Assembly: GCF_030867145.1 (NCBI RefSeq)
Contig: NC_134427.1
Location: 19,243,001-19,307,000 of the forward strand
Reading direction: 5' to 3'
DNA from: Opisthocomus hoazin
Taxonomy: Eukaryota; Chordata; Aves; Opisthocomiformes; Opisthocomidae
Length of the DNA stretch: 64,000 bases
Positions 38,241 through 51,300 of the stretch are shown here, piece after piece (positions within the stretch are counted from its first letter, which is position 1; every line of letters starts with the position of its first letter). The notes beneath the pieces were generated by a model. It had not been told where the DNA came from, searched no databases, and saw only the letters and a program-made list of their open reading frames with translations. A program made the translations under genes and the position numbers.

Positions 38241-41200
38241 TGTCAATGCAGTTCTGTGCTTCTGTGTATTCTATATTTAAGACTGAACAATTGCTTAAAA
38301 CATGTTGTCCAGCATCTTACTATCCCCAGAAAACCTAAACGTTGAGCTCAAGTGACAGTCTACTGCAGACAAGTATGGCACAGCTATTGTCTGCCACCCT
38401 CAAAGTCAGGCCACAGTGGAGAAAAATTCTTTCTGAAAGGGAGGAACACAAAACTGGGGACTTGCCTAGACCAGGGCACTCTTAAGGAAGCTGATCAGAT
38501 CTAAAAACACCAATTGAAAGGCTCAGTTAAACTGCATTAAGTCCTTGTATGTACACTCTCACTCAGAATTAAAGTACCCTTAATTCAATTAGGGTTTATT
38601 AATTTCCAAGGGAGAACTAAGCTTACCAAAATTTCAGTTACTTAAATTCTGAAGAAACACGTCTCCCCAGAATTTGATCATTTGGTTTAAAAGCCACTTG
38701 GGAATAATTTTCTTAAGGTGCTTCGGAACAATTTTCTCAAGATGTTTCCATCTAGAGCAGCATTTGCAGACTGTGGTGTCTTTACTGCAGTACTGAGCGC
38801 TCACATTACCGCAGAGTCACCTCTGTGCAGTAAGTGAAGTCGGTTTACTATGTTTTTCCTTCCTCTGGAGAGGATAAACCCCAAAGAGACAAGCAGCCCC
38901 ACAGATGCTGCTGGTCTCTATGCAGAGGCTGTGAACAGTGCTCCTAATTCGCTGCTGTCTGGAGTCAGCCATGATCCAGTGGAAAATACGAGAGCCAACA
39001 TGTGACAGCAAGGTGTGCCTTGTCTGGAACAAGAAGAGAAGTTCATCTTTATTTTATATAGTTTACAAAAGGGCATAAAATGCCAAGCCATTTCATTCTC
39101 AACAGCTTCTTCCATTATCTACTGCAGCACGTAGCACTTAGCAGCTAAATAACAGCAAAGGAAAGAAATTAAGAAGTATAGAGGAGAGAAAGGAGTTGTA
39201 TGTCCAGCTGAGACGTGAAGTGAATCGAGAGACAGTGCAAGGCTGCCTTAGGTAGGATTGAACATATCTCCTGCACCCTTAATTACACCAACGCAGCCTG
39301 CTGGGGTCAGGCTCTCATATACCTTCATATTGATCAGTAACATCTCAAGCTGTGGAAATCAGCTTAACGCTGAAACAAAAGCTACCTGCTGGGCTGCAGC
39401 ATATAAAAATATAAAGATATTTTGTAAGTACAAAAGCTGCACTGAAGGAAAGTGGCTCTGTGAGCTGCCCAGAAGCCTCGAAGGGCCTCTCCCACAGGGA
39501 AAAGGCCACCAAGAGCTACTGTGGGACCCAACATAATTTTGGCCATAGACAGCTCTGGAAGGAGACAATGACTTGGAAGGGCACCTGCGTGGAACCCCAC
39601 ACTCTGCAAACTCCCTGGGCATGGCAGCAAAGCCTGAGGAGGGACCCCACAGCTGCAGCCACCCTAGGGCCAGAACTAAGGCCTAAGAACACAAACACGC
39701 CATGGGCAAGCACCTCTCCAAAACCACATCTTACTTCTCAGGTGAAGCAAATGCCCATACGAGTACTTTGTCCTCTGTACCATATGGTCCCCTATACAGT
39801 GTCACATCTCCCCCTTGCTTACATCTTCCACAGCTGCTTTTCTGGAACTTGTCTCATGTCCAGAGAGGGAAGAGGTGGGTTAAGGGACAGGGGGACATCA
39901 CTGCCTTCTCTGTCCTGGCGTCTCTGCACTGCTGTTTCCATCATAGCCCATGAGTAAACAACAAAACTGATCCTTCACCAGAAGGATCATCGAGTGAAAC
40001 ATTTTGAAGACAGTGGGAAGGTAAGGGGAAGGTCTGATCATGCTGCCCCATAAAAATAAAAGGTTTCTTTTGATCTCAGCTGCTGCAGTTCCATTAAATC
40101 TGGCTGAAATTTTGCACCTGCAACAACTGCACAATTAAGACTAAGAGATACAGTTGTAATTTAAATCTATAATTAAAACAAAGCTTCTAAAGAGCAATCT
40201 TTTATTCTTCCCAATCTGTGCTTCTAACTTTTTATCAGTTCGAGGCATTTTTAAAGCCCACTGCAAGACATAATGCCACACTGTTCCCAGGAAGTTAAGT
40301 GGCAGGGCCTCAGACAACATCTGCGATCAGGCAGGTGCACTTTGTGCTCCACTGAAGAATGTCCCATTTTTCATAGTTGGGTACTGCTAGGGAACCTCAT
40401 TAGAAACCAAATTACTACCTGCATCAGGTTTACACTAATGTATCGACATCTACAGCACTTGTTAAATGAACCGTAAATCCAATACACTAAAGTCATTTTC
40501 AACTGAATCAAATCAGGTTTCAGTCAAAAGAATTACAATTGTTATATACTTAATGCTTGGCACTTTCCTGGTGTCTCCAGCTAGATCATTTCAGACACAG
40601 AGAGAAAATTGTAAACCTGTGAAACAGTGCAAGCTAAATTGGACACACTGCAAGCATACTAAACACGGAGCTAGGAGTTTAAGGATGATAATTGGCTCTA
40701 ATTGACTAGTTGGTAAAGCTATCCAGGCATCCACGGGCACACTCCTTACTAATCTGTTTTCAACATGCTATTTTCTTCTCCTTTGTTAATTTATACTTTC
40801 TTATTATAAACCACATTGTTTGCATTTCCTGGAATCTTTGCTTTCTAAATCTTTAACTCTTTGCTCCCCTCACAAGTAACGGCTTTATAGGAATACGGAC
40901 CCAGCTGCAACACATAAGGAAAAGGAAGAGCAGCAGCACTGTGCAGAGTCTTCCTCAGACCATTTCAGACTCGACAGGAATCAAAATGCCTTCCAGGCCT
41001 GAGGAAGCAAATTCCCACTCATGTGTTGTCTCTTCCCCTCACAGCCACCACTGGTCATCTTTTAATACCAATTTAGAAAACCTTGACCCGTGTGTGAGGA
41101 CTGCATAACCCCTTATTTACTTTTCACTCAGGGGACAGATGATTTCTCAGTAAATGCAGCACTACCATCCAGTGCCTGGTTGTGGCCATGTGCACAGTGC

Positions 41201-43429
41201 AAAAGGGCATGCCAGCAGAAAGGACAAAGCCAGTTTCCCTCTGCCCCACTCCCCCAGCCTAATCCCACAGCTTGTTTAAACAAAGACATTTGAAAGACCC
41301 AATTCAAATTCAGTACAGCTATGAATCTGAACTAGCAGATTTGTCCAGCTAGATTTTCCTCCAGCCTCATACAGAGACTTTCCCTAAGTGGCTTTAGTTC
41401 TGCTTAATTTGTTTCCCAGAAATGGAAAATCGCAAATGGAAATTAAAAAGGAAGTATGAGCCAGCTCGTCTATCAGCATAAATCCATCCTGGTACCAGTG
41501 TATTACACTGACACTTGGTGTCTGAGGAACCTGAGCTCCTGATCAAGAGTTTAGAGAGATTAAATTCATTTACTAGGCCAGACTCTAAACAGCTTTCTCT
41601 GGTCTGTTACTGTCTAAATCCCAGGCAGATTATCTGTGCAGGTACTCCTCCTCCCCTTTGCTTGGAGCAGGGCTGTCTCCATGGCATTCTCCAGCAATAA
41701 AGAGGTGCCCCTTGGAAGAAGTAGCCACACAAAAGAATAAAAGGCCACATTAAATTTATGCAGCCTGGAAGCAGCTCTGCTGATCAGCCAGAAATCAATT
41801 GGTGACCTTCTACTATGTGAAGAAATAACCTCAGTAGAAAGGGTGAAAACTACTCGCTTCCATTCACTCACAGAGCTGGATTGCCTGGAGAGTTAAAGCT
41901 GTCCAGCTGGATGGTGCTCTCACACCTCTGGCCGCTTTCCACCCCCGTTTACCATTTTCCACGCTGCCTGTGTTGGTTTTGGCAGCCCACTGTGCTGTTC
42001 CCAGAAGATTCCAGCAGAAAGTCATCCTGCCAGTGTATTCAAGGACACCTTCTCAATACACTGTTACTCATCTGACTCATTTATAGGCTGATGGTGAAAG
42101 TGCGGACACCCACACAGTGTATCCCATGCCCCTGTCATTGCTGGAACGCTGGATCTGCCCCTAGAGTGGGGCTCCTGAACCTCCCCCCAGTCAGCAACTC
42201 ATTATGGAAGAGCACAGAAAATGCTGGTAAGTTGAGGTAAAAACCACAGCCTTGAGCAGAGTAAACGTGGTTAGAGTGGAAGATCACACTTACCTTGGAA
42301 CAGATTTGTTTTTAACCACTTCTCCCCTCTGTCTCATTCTGTTTTCCAGCATATTGTTAGTTCCTTCCTCCCCTGCGAACATGTGTCATGCACACCAATC
42401 TCACATAGGTATAACTCCTTTAAGTTGCTTCCACAGACTGCTCACAGTTTGCAGCAGTGTCCATCGGGAGGTGGGTGAGAATGACACGACACTGTGCAAG
42501 TGGCATCACTTCACTGCAGTCATCTCTTCAGCAAGGTGGCACGTGGGAAGGCTGTGCACTCCTCACCGCATCGGAGATCCTGATAAACAAAGGACATCAG
42601 TCAACACTACTACACTTTAACTACGGTGATTATATCTCCTGGCTCCACCCTGCAAAATAAAGAGAGTAGGTGCTGATTTACCAGCTGTAAGGTCACTTGG
42701 CATCCTACAAAGTCAGCTACAGTGGTGTACCTACACTGGATGCTCAACAGACAAGCTAAACATCAGTGGGATAACCAGCACCGCAGCTAATGCAGAAGTT
42801 ATGAACTGGAGATCTCTGTTACTAAACACATAAGCTGCTGTGGCACAAGAATGAATAAAGTCTTGGATTTCACTGTAGCTGAGTGTGTGCACCTGGACCT
42901 GCCCCACACGTTCTCCAGAGGATAAGGAGAACACATGACTACATTTGGCTTCACTTTACAGATGACAAAGAAGCTGCAGGGCAAGTGGGGAACAGAGTTC
43001 ACAGAAAGCCTGGTCCACTGGGTAAGGGGCAAGAGTTTCAAACTACATACCAATGCAAGGGTAATACGAAGAAATTAAGGTTAGTTCTGAGTCAGTTACA
43101 AAAGCTCAGAACAAGGGGTGGCTATGTGAGACTTTAAAAACTGGCAGCAGTTCCAAAAAATCAAAGCCAATCTTAAACTGAGCTGTAAAGGAAACACACA
43201 AAATCCCTAATATAGTAACAGGTCAGAAAAGTCGCTGCAGTGCAGAGCTCTCCAAATATAACACAACAAACAAGCTGGTTAATGCTGTCTTGGTAAAGTC
43301 AGGATCATTTTCTTGTAGCACAATGTCTGTACCCAACAACGGTGCAAACCAATGCACCAAGTCACATAACCAGTGTAGGAGGATCAAAACACCTTCTGCA
43401 AACATCTTAGATGGAGGCTTCTGCCTGTT

Positions 43430-43690
43430 GAATCAGCTGCTATGCTTTTATTGTTTTTTATGACTGTCTTTTGTCTCCATCCAAACTAATTATGTCTAAA
43501 TCAATGGCAATGGTAGATTTGGCATTGATTATCCCTGTAGACGTTCTCAACTTAAACTGTCCTTCCGCATACAGATAATTCCCTTGGCTATCTCCTGCCA
43601 GGGCATCAACACCTGAGTATTTATTCAACTAATTATTTTTAATCACATGTAATCACTGGCTTTTGATTTAAATTACAGGAACACCAACAG
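43430..43690. promoter_or_regulatory. Candidate conserved non-coding element
   Basis: Two exact TAATTA homeodomain sites (43487-43492 and 43630-43635), plus GATTTAAATTACAG and several TGATTATC-like words, in unique ORF-free sequence. Inferred from style only. Confidence 0.28.
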
Positions 43691-44504
43691 CTTCTCTATC
43701 CTGTATTATCCAGAGACATCAGAAGATGGGCTCCCTTAGCAGTGAGCCGCTGTCTAATATTCCACTTGGAAACGTGCACTGAAACCGAGCTGCGTTCACA
43801 CGATTGGGTTCCTCAGCCACAGACCCTGTACCAGACAAGGTGTCCATCCAAGCAGATCATTTATGGACTCTTACCAGTATAAGATCAAATGTACCAATGT
43901 AATAAACCAATGTGTCTACATTTCCCTTACTGGATGCCAACAGTTCAAAAAGCTAGAAACTGTCAGGCTTTTTGGCATAATAAAAAGACTTTTGCAGCTG
44001 CCTCTCTAATGTCTGCCTCTCCAAGTCTTCCCTGGCCTGAAGGGGGATCCTAAATTCAGAAAGAGAAGCAAAGCCCACAGTGATCGGAATGACAGTTGGG
44101 TCCACCTGCTGGCATAACTACCAGAAAGTTCAAAAATGTAAAGGGGGTGTGGCATTTATGGGCATAATAGTTTTCTGTCTGTTCTACCTCTAAATTAGAA
44201 AAAAGAATGAGTTGCCTATTGGAAGGGAAAGGCTCCTACATTATCAGAGCAAATTACTGTTGTCCACCTTTTTACTTGTATACAAGTCATCTAGGTCAAA
44301 AGTACCTGCTTGACCTTTCATACTGAAAAGCATGACCAAATAGATGCAAAAATTTTTCTGACATTTGAAACTCAGAATGTAAAAATAGTCTCAAACAGTC
44401 CCTCTACATCTGAAACTTGTGTTTACTTCTGAGACAAACAGGATTAGTCTCAGTGACAGATTAATTTGCTTTTTGATATGGAAAGAGTGCTCTGCAGGAT
44501 GAAC

Positions 44505-44720
44505 ACAAAACACTGTGCAGGCTCCAGAGGACTGCAGCAGCGCATTTCACCTCCAGGTCACCGGTTCAAATCCCTTCTAGGGGTAGGACTGAAAATTTTT
44601 TAGTGTCTAATGATTGTTCAATGGCCCATGTGAAATGAGTTTTGTAGTTGTGCCTTCACTCCAAGTAACACCACTAAGCATCTTAGTGGTGAGGCCAAGG
44701 ACTGGGCAAATGTAGTGAGC
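44505..44720 (+). mobile_element. tRNA-derived SINE-like relic
   Basis: The plus strand carries a near-perfect RNA polymerase III B-box, GGTTCAAATCC, at 44563-44573. An A-box-like AGGCTCCAGAGG lies at 44519-44530, about 33 nt upstream, which is the spacing seen in tRNA-type promoters. No complete tRNA cloverleaf can be folded: the acceptor arm and 3' CCA-side pairing are missing. A decayed tRNA-derived SINE is therefore more likely than a tRNA gene. The region after the B-box runs into a non-tRNA body that includes the inverted repeat at 44669-44691 and the words GAGGCCAAGGACTG. The family is not identified. Confidence 0.4.
44669..44691. repeat. Perfect 10-bp inverted repeat with 3-nt loop
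   Basis: CACCACTAAG, then CAT, then CTTAGTGGTG: ten consecutive complementary bases around a trinucleotide centre. It lies in the body of the possible SINE relic. It could fold as a tight hairpin in RNA or cruciform DNA. Function unknown. Confidence 0.7.
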
Positions 44721-45694
44721 AGCGAACCCTCACGCTTTCTGAGAGTTTCCTTTCCATGAAGGAAAGTCTGCTCTTGAGCTGACTGCAATAAAATTGTTCA
44801 GTAACAAAACAGAGGATTTCATGGCATTGGGGCTTCTCAGCTCATTACTTGTCACCAGAATTAAATTTGTTCTAAGTGAATGTTCAAGACAGCATTTATA
44901 ACCCAGTAGCACCTGTTAAAAACTGCAATCTGATTCAGTGGCGAATAGGCTATTCCCCTCTAAAAGTTCCTCCTTTTGTCCTGTTTGCAGATATTTGGGT
45001 TTCTCTAAAGAAATACGTACAGTCCCAAAGCCCAGGAGACTGCAGTTCTGGAGCACTTCCAGCTGTGCCAGATGAAACACACTGCACCTGGAAGGGTCAG
45101 CTGTGGGCAGATGGAAATAAGCAATAAGCCCTTTTTCCTTCATGTAGTCCCACGCTGCCAGTAACACTGCCCAAAGGTCTCATTCTGTACCTGATATGCA
45201 TATTAAGTCACTTTTACTCCTGTGAGATAACACACTTACTGTATTTTAAAGGCAGAAGGCTACTTGAGATATTCCAAACTGGAAAACTGTTTTTAAGGCC
45301 AGAACTTGAGATACTTTGTCTTAGAGAGAAGACTACTGCTCTGAGGACCTTAGCAAAATCGCAGCACTAATAAAAGCACTGCAGCCAGGCAGCCAGACAC
45401 CGAGAACAGCTGTGCTGAATACCGTGCTCCACGGGGAAGGGAAGACACTGGAGAGGGAAGGCAGAGAGGCTGCTGCATGCTCCCAGCTTTGGGGCCTCCC
45501 AAACCCAAGCGGCAGATACCAGCATGATCCTCAGAGCCCAGCACTGCTCTGAGGCTATTCCAACCATTTTCTCCTACAAAGCGCATCCCTTCAGGATAGC
45601 TCCAGCCATGCCTCTTCCCCAATCTACGCAAACAGCATGGGAGAGGGGAAGAGAAAGGCAACATTGCACTTTGCCTACAACAAGTAGAGGATGC

Positions 45695-45710
45695 AAAAAA
45701 AAAAAAAAAA
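45695..45710 (+). repeat. 16-base A homopolymer
   Basis: Uninterrupted A16 followed by TTTAACTC. No element body could be assigned to it. Confidence 0.85.
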
Positions 45711-46804
45711 TTTAACTCATATTTGACAGATCTTGCCTTAATGCTATATAAAACATACAGCAGATGGGGAAAAGGTTCTTGCCCCAGCTATCCACCCATA
45801 ACAATTTATAGCACGTGATTTGGGGGCATTAACCTGTGCATGCAGAATGTGTCAGCTCTTATTATTCACTGTAAACATGTCATAAGCATGGAAATATGCT
45901 CAGCAAGGCTGCTGAGGCTGGTACTGAAATTGTAAATAGCCCATTAAACAGAAGCAGTAAATACTTCAAAGCGCTGTAGATCTCGGTCAGTTAAAAAGCA
46001 CTAGACAGGCTTTAAACCTGGAATAATACTTGGCTCTATCTAAATCCTCTTCTTGGAATCCAGCCTAACTCTGCATTGCAAGAAATTAAGGGGGAAAGAG
46101 AATCAAGTAAAATCCATGCAAGGGCAGCAAATACACTGGCACTTCAAGAACTACTGGCTTCTGGAGCACACGCCAACAATCAGCATGAAGAACAGGCTCC
46201 AGTGAAAGACAAGAGAGGGATGCGGACAGACAGGGGACACCTATGAACACACATCCTTGTTCAGAAAAAAGGTGCATCCAAGTCACTTCAGGGAGTAGAA
46301 ACAGTAAAGAGAAAGTCCACTGGTGGCAGCTGGTGATTTTGCATTGGAACACAGGACTATGTGATAGGCAGAAACAAAGACAAGTCAGCGAGATAACGGG
46401 AAAAGAGGAAGAAAGCCCAAAATAAATAGAAATATCATCAGATAACCCTGAGTAAAGAGCCAGAAAAAGGAAGAGCTTTCGGAGAGTTTCTGAGCTGCCA
46501 GGAGGCTCAATGCAGCACTACGTAACTCTGCATCCCTTGGTCCACCACTCATTTCCCATTGGAATGGATATAACCCCATAAAACCTCAAGTTCTTTGGCC
46601 AGCAAAAGGAGTAAAAACATCGCTTGTGTCTGAGAGGTACTGTGCTCAGGGTAGGTGCAAAACAGAACTGCAAACCTGCTATGAATGTAACCAGCTCAGC
46701 TGATCCCCCCTGCACATATCTGCAGCACTAACGAGGACACCAGCTCTGTATTTCTGGGAGCTGGTGGACCTCCAAACAGTCATAGCAGCCACACAGAGCC
46801 CCAC

Positions 46805-46826
46805 AAAAAAAAAAAAAAAAAAAAAA
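46805..46826 (+). repeat. 22-base A homopolymer
   Basis: Uninterrupted A22. I looked upstream for a poly(A)-tailed retrocopy and found no recognisable coding or SINE sequence. Confidence 0.9.
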
Positions 46827-47839
46827 TCTTCTTGGGTCATGGTCTGTGCCCCACATCACACCAAGTGCTTCCAACCAACATTTAGCTTTAAGGGACCTCC
46901 TTTAATGACAGATACACTCAGGCTCTTTCCCTCTTCATTAACTGCAGGTACATCCCAGTCACAGAAGAGCTACATTGCCTCACAATTTCTTTCAATTAAT
47001 TCTTTTCCTATCACAAAAGTAACAGGGAAGAGTCCAGAAGCCTTGATAGCACATCAAATCAAGCCCAGTAGATCAGGAAACACACCTGTGCTGGGGATGC
47101 TCAGCGTGGGTTAAACTTCAGCACTACACAGCCTGTTCTGCATCAGCACACAGCTGGCACAGCGGTCCTGGGGCACTGATGCCGGCGCAAGTACCAGCAC
47201 TGCCAGACCACAACCAACTCTTCTCATCAATCCCAGATTCATATTAACAGGGATGCTACAGAAACTAAGACTTTATAGATGTATGCACTGCTTTTAACTC
47301 CTGCATAACTACTGAAAAGCTAGTTTACTTGGATTTTAAGTTGAGTAATAGGCTTCAGTTCCAGCCTGCGAGAATGACCTCAAGCTGAGTAACCGAGATA
47401 CAACACTGTGCTATCCTAGCTTGACTTCAGCACACCTTTGTTTCTGCGAGGTTGAGATGGGCATTGAATCTGCCACGTGGAACCGAGAAGTAAATTTTTC
47501 ATTTCAAGGCTCCCCATCTGATATAAATAGGTTCTTTAAGGATTTGATATCTAGTTCATAGCAAGATTTTTGCTAACAGGAAGGCACAAACATGTAACGC
47601 AGCTGTCCCTGTGTAACCCAGTCCATGGTCCAGTGCAGACACTGGGACAGGATGGGTACCAGTGTGCGTCTTGCCACCACCTAGAAGCTGAACTGATTGT
47701 TGTAGGGCTGAAACGCAGCTGTGCCTCACAGTAATTTACACTGCTGTCAAGGAGAGAAACCACACGCTTCCTTCTTTACCAAAGACCACAAAACCTCATT
47801 TACTCCCCTGATTGTGTTAGCCAATATGAAACAAAGTAA

Positions 47840-48380
47840 CTTTTAATAAAGTGTGCTGTGGCAGAGAAAAATTGATACAATCACAGAGTCGGTATAATAG
47901 GATTTAATTCTGCTTCAGATGTGCTAGTTTTAATAAAAAAGGATTGAGCAAATCTAAAATAAATTACACTGAAAGGTCAGGCTTATTGCTTGTATAGTTC
48001 TGTTAACTCTTCCACAGACATTTTTACAGACTGTATTTATGAGACCTTTTGATTTTCAGAAGAGGTATAAAATACATCTGCAATTTTCCCATTATTTGCA
48101 GCAGTGTTTCTTCTACAAGTGTCATTTCCCAGTACTTCAATACAGATTTCTTCAACCGACATTTATAAAAAATGATGAGTTATTTATGGGGTGGTTTTGT
48201 TAAATTAGTGAAACTGTAATTCCCGATGGAAAGTTAAACCCAACTAGAAAAAAAATTGTTAAGGGATTGATGATTCCCATTTGTGTGCCAGTGACACTTG
48301 TGACTTCTTATTCATTAATCATTCCACCGGCATGTCATTTATTCAATAGGAAGCAAATCAATTACTTATTTTTATATGTG
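47840..48380. promoter_or_regulatory. Candidate conserved non-coding element
   Basis: About 540 bp with no open frame of 60 codons and no repeat. It is rich in ATTA-type words, including TTCATTAATCATTCC near 48311 and CAATTACTTATT near 48359. Inferred from style only. Confidence 0.25.
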
Positions 48381-51300
48381 GCTAAGGCCCTGATACTGTG
48401 AACTACTCAGAATAGACATAAATTGGAAAGAACTGTAAACACTGCATCTTATTACAAGGCTCTTATTAATATTATAGCAGCACCTAGAGACCCCAGCCCA
48501 GATCGCAGCCCACTTTGCTCAGCACTACTGTAGCACAGAGAGAAATAACCACCCTAACCCTACAGAATACACATCCTGAAGGACACAGCACAAACAGACC
48601 TCAGCAGGGGAGAGAAAGAGCAGTGTCTGCAGAGGAAGGAGCTTGTTGTGGTCACAGAGGAGAGCTAAAAACACATGGCAGTGTCCCAGTTGGCAGTCCT
48701 CAGCTGCTGTTCCAAAGTCCATGCTGGTCTCCAGCCCTCCGTGGGCACAAAGACTGTACAAGTCCTGCAGGCACAACCAGGGACCTTACAAGCACTCCAA
48801 CAAGTTGCAATTATGCCGATTCCAGTCTTACCAAGTTTCTTGCCATTGCCATGACTGCACAAGTCTATCGCATGTGAACACAGATGTTCTGTTTCTATGT
48901 GTTTTTATACAGCCCAGGTGTACGTGAGACCTCACGCTTGGAAAAGGAACTATCAGTTCTACATCAGTCTTGAGATAATACCTAGACACAACAAGCTCAA
49001 TTCTCTACAGCCACCACCAGAGAAATTCTGCTGAATCTGTTGGAAAGAACAGAAAATCCAATCCATTGTTCGTAGCTGTCTGTATCCACACTTTCAGGGA
49101 ACCTAGGTACAAGCCATCAGCAATGAGCACAGCCAAAGTAGGCTGGACAGCATCATGAGATTTAAAAGTAAAATAAAGTCTTGGGTTCACTGTGGAGTTC
49201 TGCTCAACACTCTTGAGACAGTTAAGAGCATCTCCAGTGGCAGCAGACTGAATGCAACCATCACCACAGCAGAAGGATAACAAAGAGCTGCCACAGCAGC
49301 CACGGACTTCCCCAGGGGGTCTTGGGTTTTAAGAATCACTTTAATTCCAAGACATTGATTTTTATTTCATGCTGATGAAATCAACAAGAAATCATTGCCA
49401 GCCATTACTACTGAGGAGCAGAGGTGACCCGGGCTTTTTGCACAGCACAGAGAATTCACCAGAAATCGGACTGCCCCGTAACTAGGAACGTAAGCAGCTA
49501 TTGTCTGAGATTAGAAAGCCACAGCTTTGTGTTGTGGGCTACAATAATTCAGTTTCTGTGGGTTGGCAGAGGGAATTCTGCAAAACACACAGGTCAAAGA
49601 GCTACACAGGCATAAACATTAAATTCTTTGCATAGTTTGAGTTATATGAATATGCAAAACAAAGGCACCCTGGGAACACCTGTGAAGCCCCTTGACAAAC
49701 TCTACTTAATTTTATCAACATTTCTGCTTTTGACAGAGAAAAAAAAAAAGTCTTGAGGTAAAGTGGTACCTAGAGTACAAAATTCCATGTCCAACAAATA
49801 CAACTGATGGACAGAATATGTCCATTAAAGGAGCAGTGCTTGTAATGCAGAATAATCATTTAGCTTTTGGGGCTTTCTGAAATACAGTCAGGGAATAAGT
49901 CCAGATCCTGGCCAAGGGCCACAGATGCTTCACAGAAAGAGCAAAGGACAGTCCCAGTCACAAAATATTACAGTGAAGGAAATGAAGGAGGTCAAGCAGT
50001 ACCAAAAGCCTTCTAGAGAAGGCCAACAATCCCATTGGAAAGGACATCGAATAGCTCTGAGTGAATAGATAAATGCCATAGTTTTGCTGCATACAAAAAT
50101 ACAGGAAAAGTTAAGTGTGGTCTTTTTCTTTTGATAACTGTTAGGTGACTAGTAAACTGGAAGAGGATGATGTCTTCATATTTCCATTTGCAAAATACAG
50201 CAAACCTTAGAGATATCTCCTTAACTTTGCTTCAACAGGTAAAACTTTGCCAAGCTTTTATAGATCGGTTCACATACACTTCTCCTTCTGACACTACTGA
50301 CTCTTTGACAAGGTATCGATACCTATCTATGTAAGACAGACACACAAACTACGGTCTTTGCACAGGCCCTACTACATACAACCTGCAGTTACTGCTGCTG
50401 TGATTGGATGTGAATCCTCTGGTCTCCAACACGAATGTGGTCCTCACCTGACTAAACTGTCTTATTTTGCTGGTTTTTTTTAATAGGTTTCCTGCCAGCT
50501 GGGCTCTGCCTCCATTCAATCAACTCTTCTCCTTGGGTCGCTCCCCCCCCCACTTTTAAAAGCAGTGGCCCAAATCCATGAAATCAGTAAAAATATTGTA
50601 TTTTCTCAACTTTCATTACTATAGCTACTTTCCAATGAGAGCAATAATTTCTATAGCAACACTCTAATGAAGGTCTCAAAGCTCCTTACATCAAAAATAA
50701 ACTACCTATGTAGACAAGCTGTCAATGCGGCTGATCTCAGGTTGTAGGCACCTACCTTCATCCAAGAACACCACCGAAAACACAGGTAGGCAGTCCACTA
50801 ACAGCTGTACTTCCACACAAATTCATCCTGCTGCACTAATTACAAAGCAGACTGTCTCCTCAGCTCTCCTGCACCCTGGCACACAGAGGCAGGCTCTGAA
50901 TGACAGGTGACTCACACTGCGTCATCTAGTCCAGACCATGAACATCTCGTTTTGAGCACGGAATACCATACCCACTCAAAACTCTTGGAATAACTTAAGA
51001 GTGCAATGGTTTAATTCCAATCCAGGAAAAAGAGAGGACTAATTTCTGGGTGGCGTGTTAACAGATGTTATTGGCTCCATATTACTTTTAGTTTCCTCCG
51101 CTGATGGAGGCTTTCTGACCACATTAAGACAGACTACAAATCAACACTGCACCAAACTCTTTGTGCAGAGAAGATGCTGATTTCTAAAGAGCGATGCAGT
51201 CAGCCTATGCACAATATTCAAAAGGCAGAGACACGGAGCGAACTAAAAGTAAATGCTTACGTAGATCAGGTGCACTTTAGGCCACTTCAATACTACCATA

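Larger units (their letters stand above)
37305..44504. other. Intergenic DNA, no gene recognised
   Basis: Holds the candidate elements at 37980-38240 and 43430-43690. The 165-codon frame at 39460-39957 lies in a GC-richer patch, overlaps frames on the other strand and has no domain. Confidence 0.7.

Noticed and set aside
39460-39957. 165-codon plus-strand open frame
   Set aside because: No domain or splice logic. It overlaps three minus-strand frames in a GC-richer patch.
42945-43050. MIR-like fragment (ACTTTACAGATGACAAAG resembles the reverse core of mammalian-wide interspersed repeats)
   Set aside because: Only about 20 bases match by eye and the following AGTGACTTGCCC-type block is missing. 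Not enough to call without a profile search.
44505-44580. Functional tRNA gene
   Set aside because: A B-box is present, but no acceptor stem, anticodon arm or T-arm pairing of a complete tRNA can be drawn. A SINE relic is more likely.
46805-46826. Poly(A) tail of a processed pseudogene
   Set aside because: No coding remnant or AATAAA at the right distance upstream. Treated as a homopolymer.
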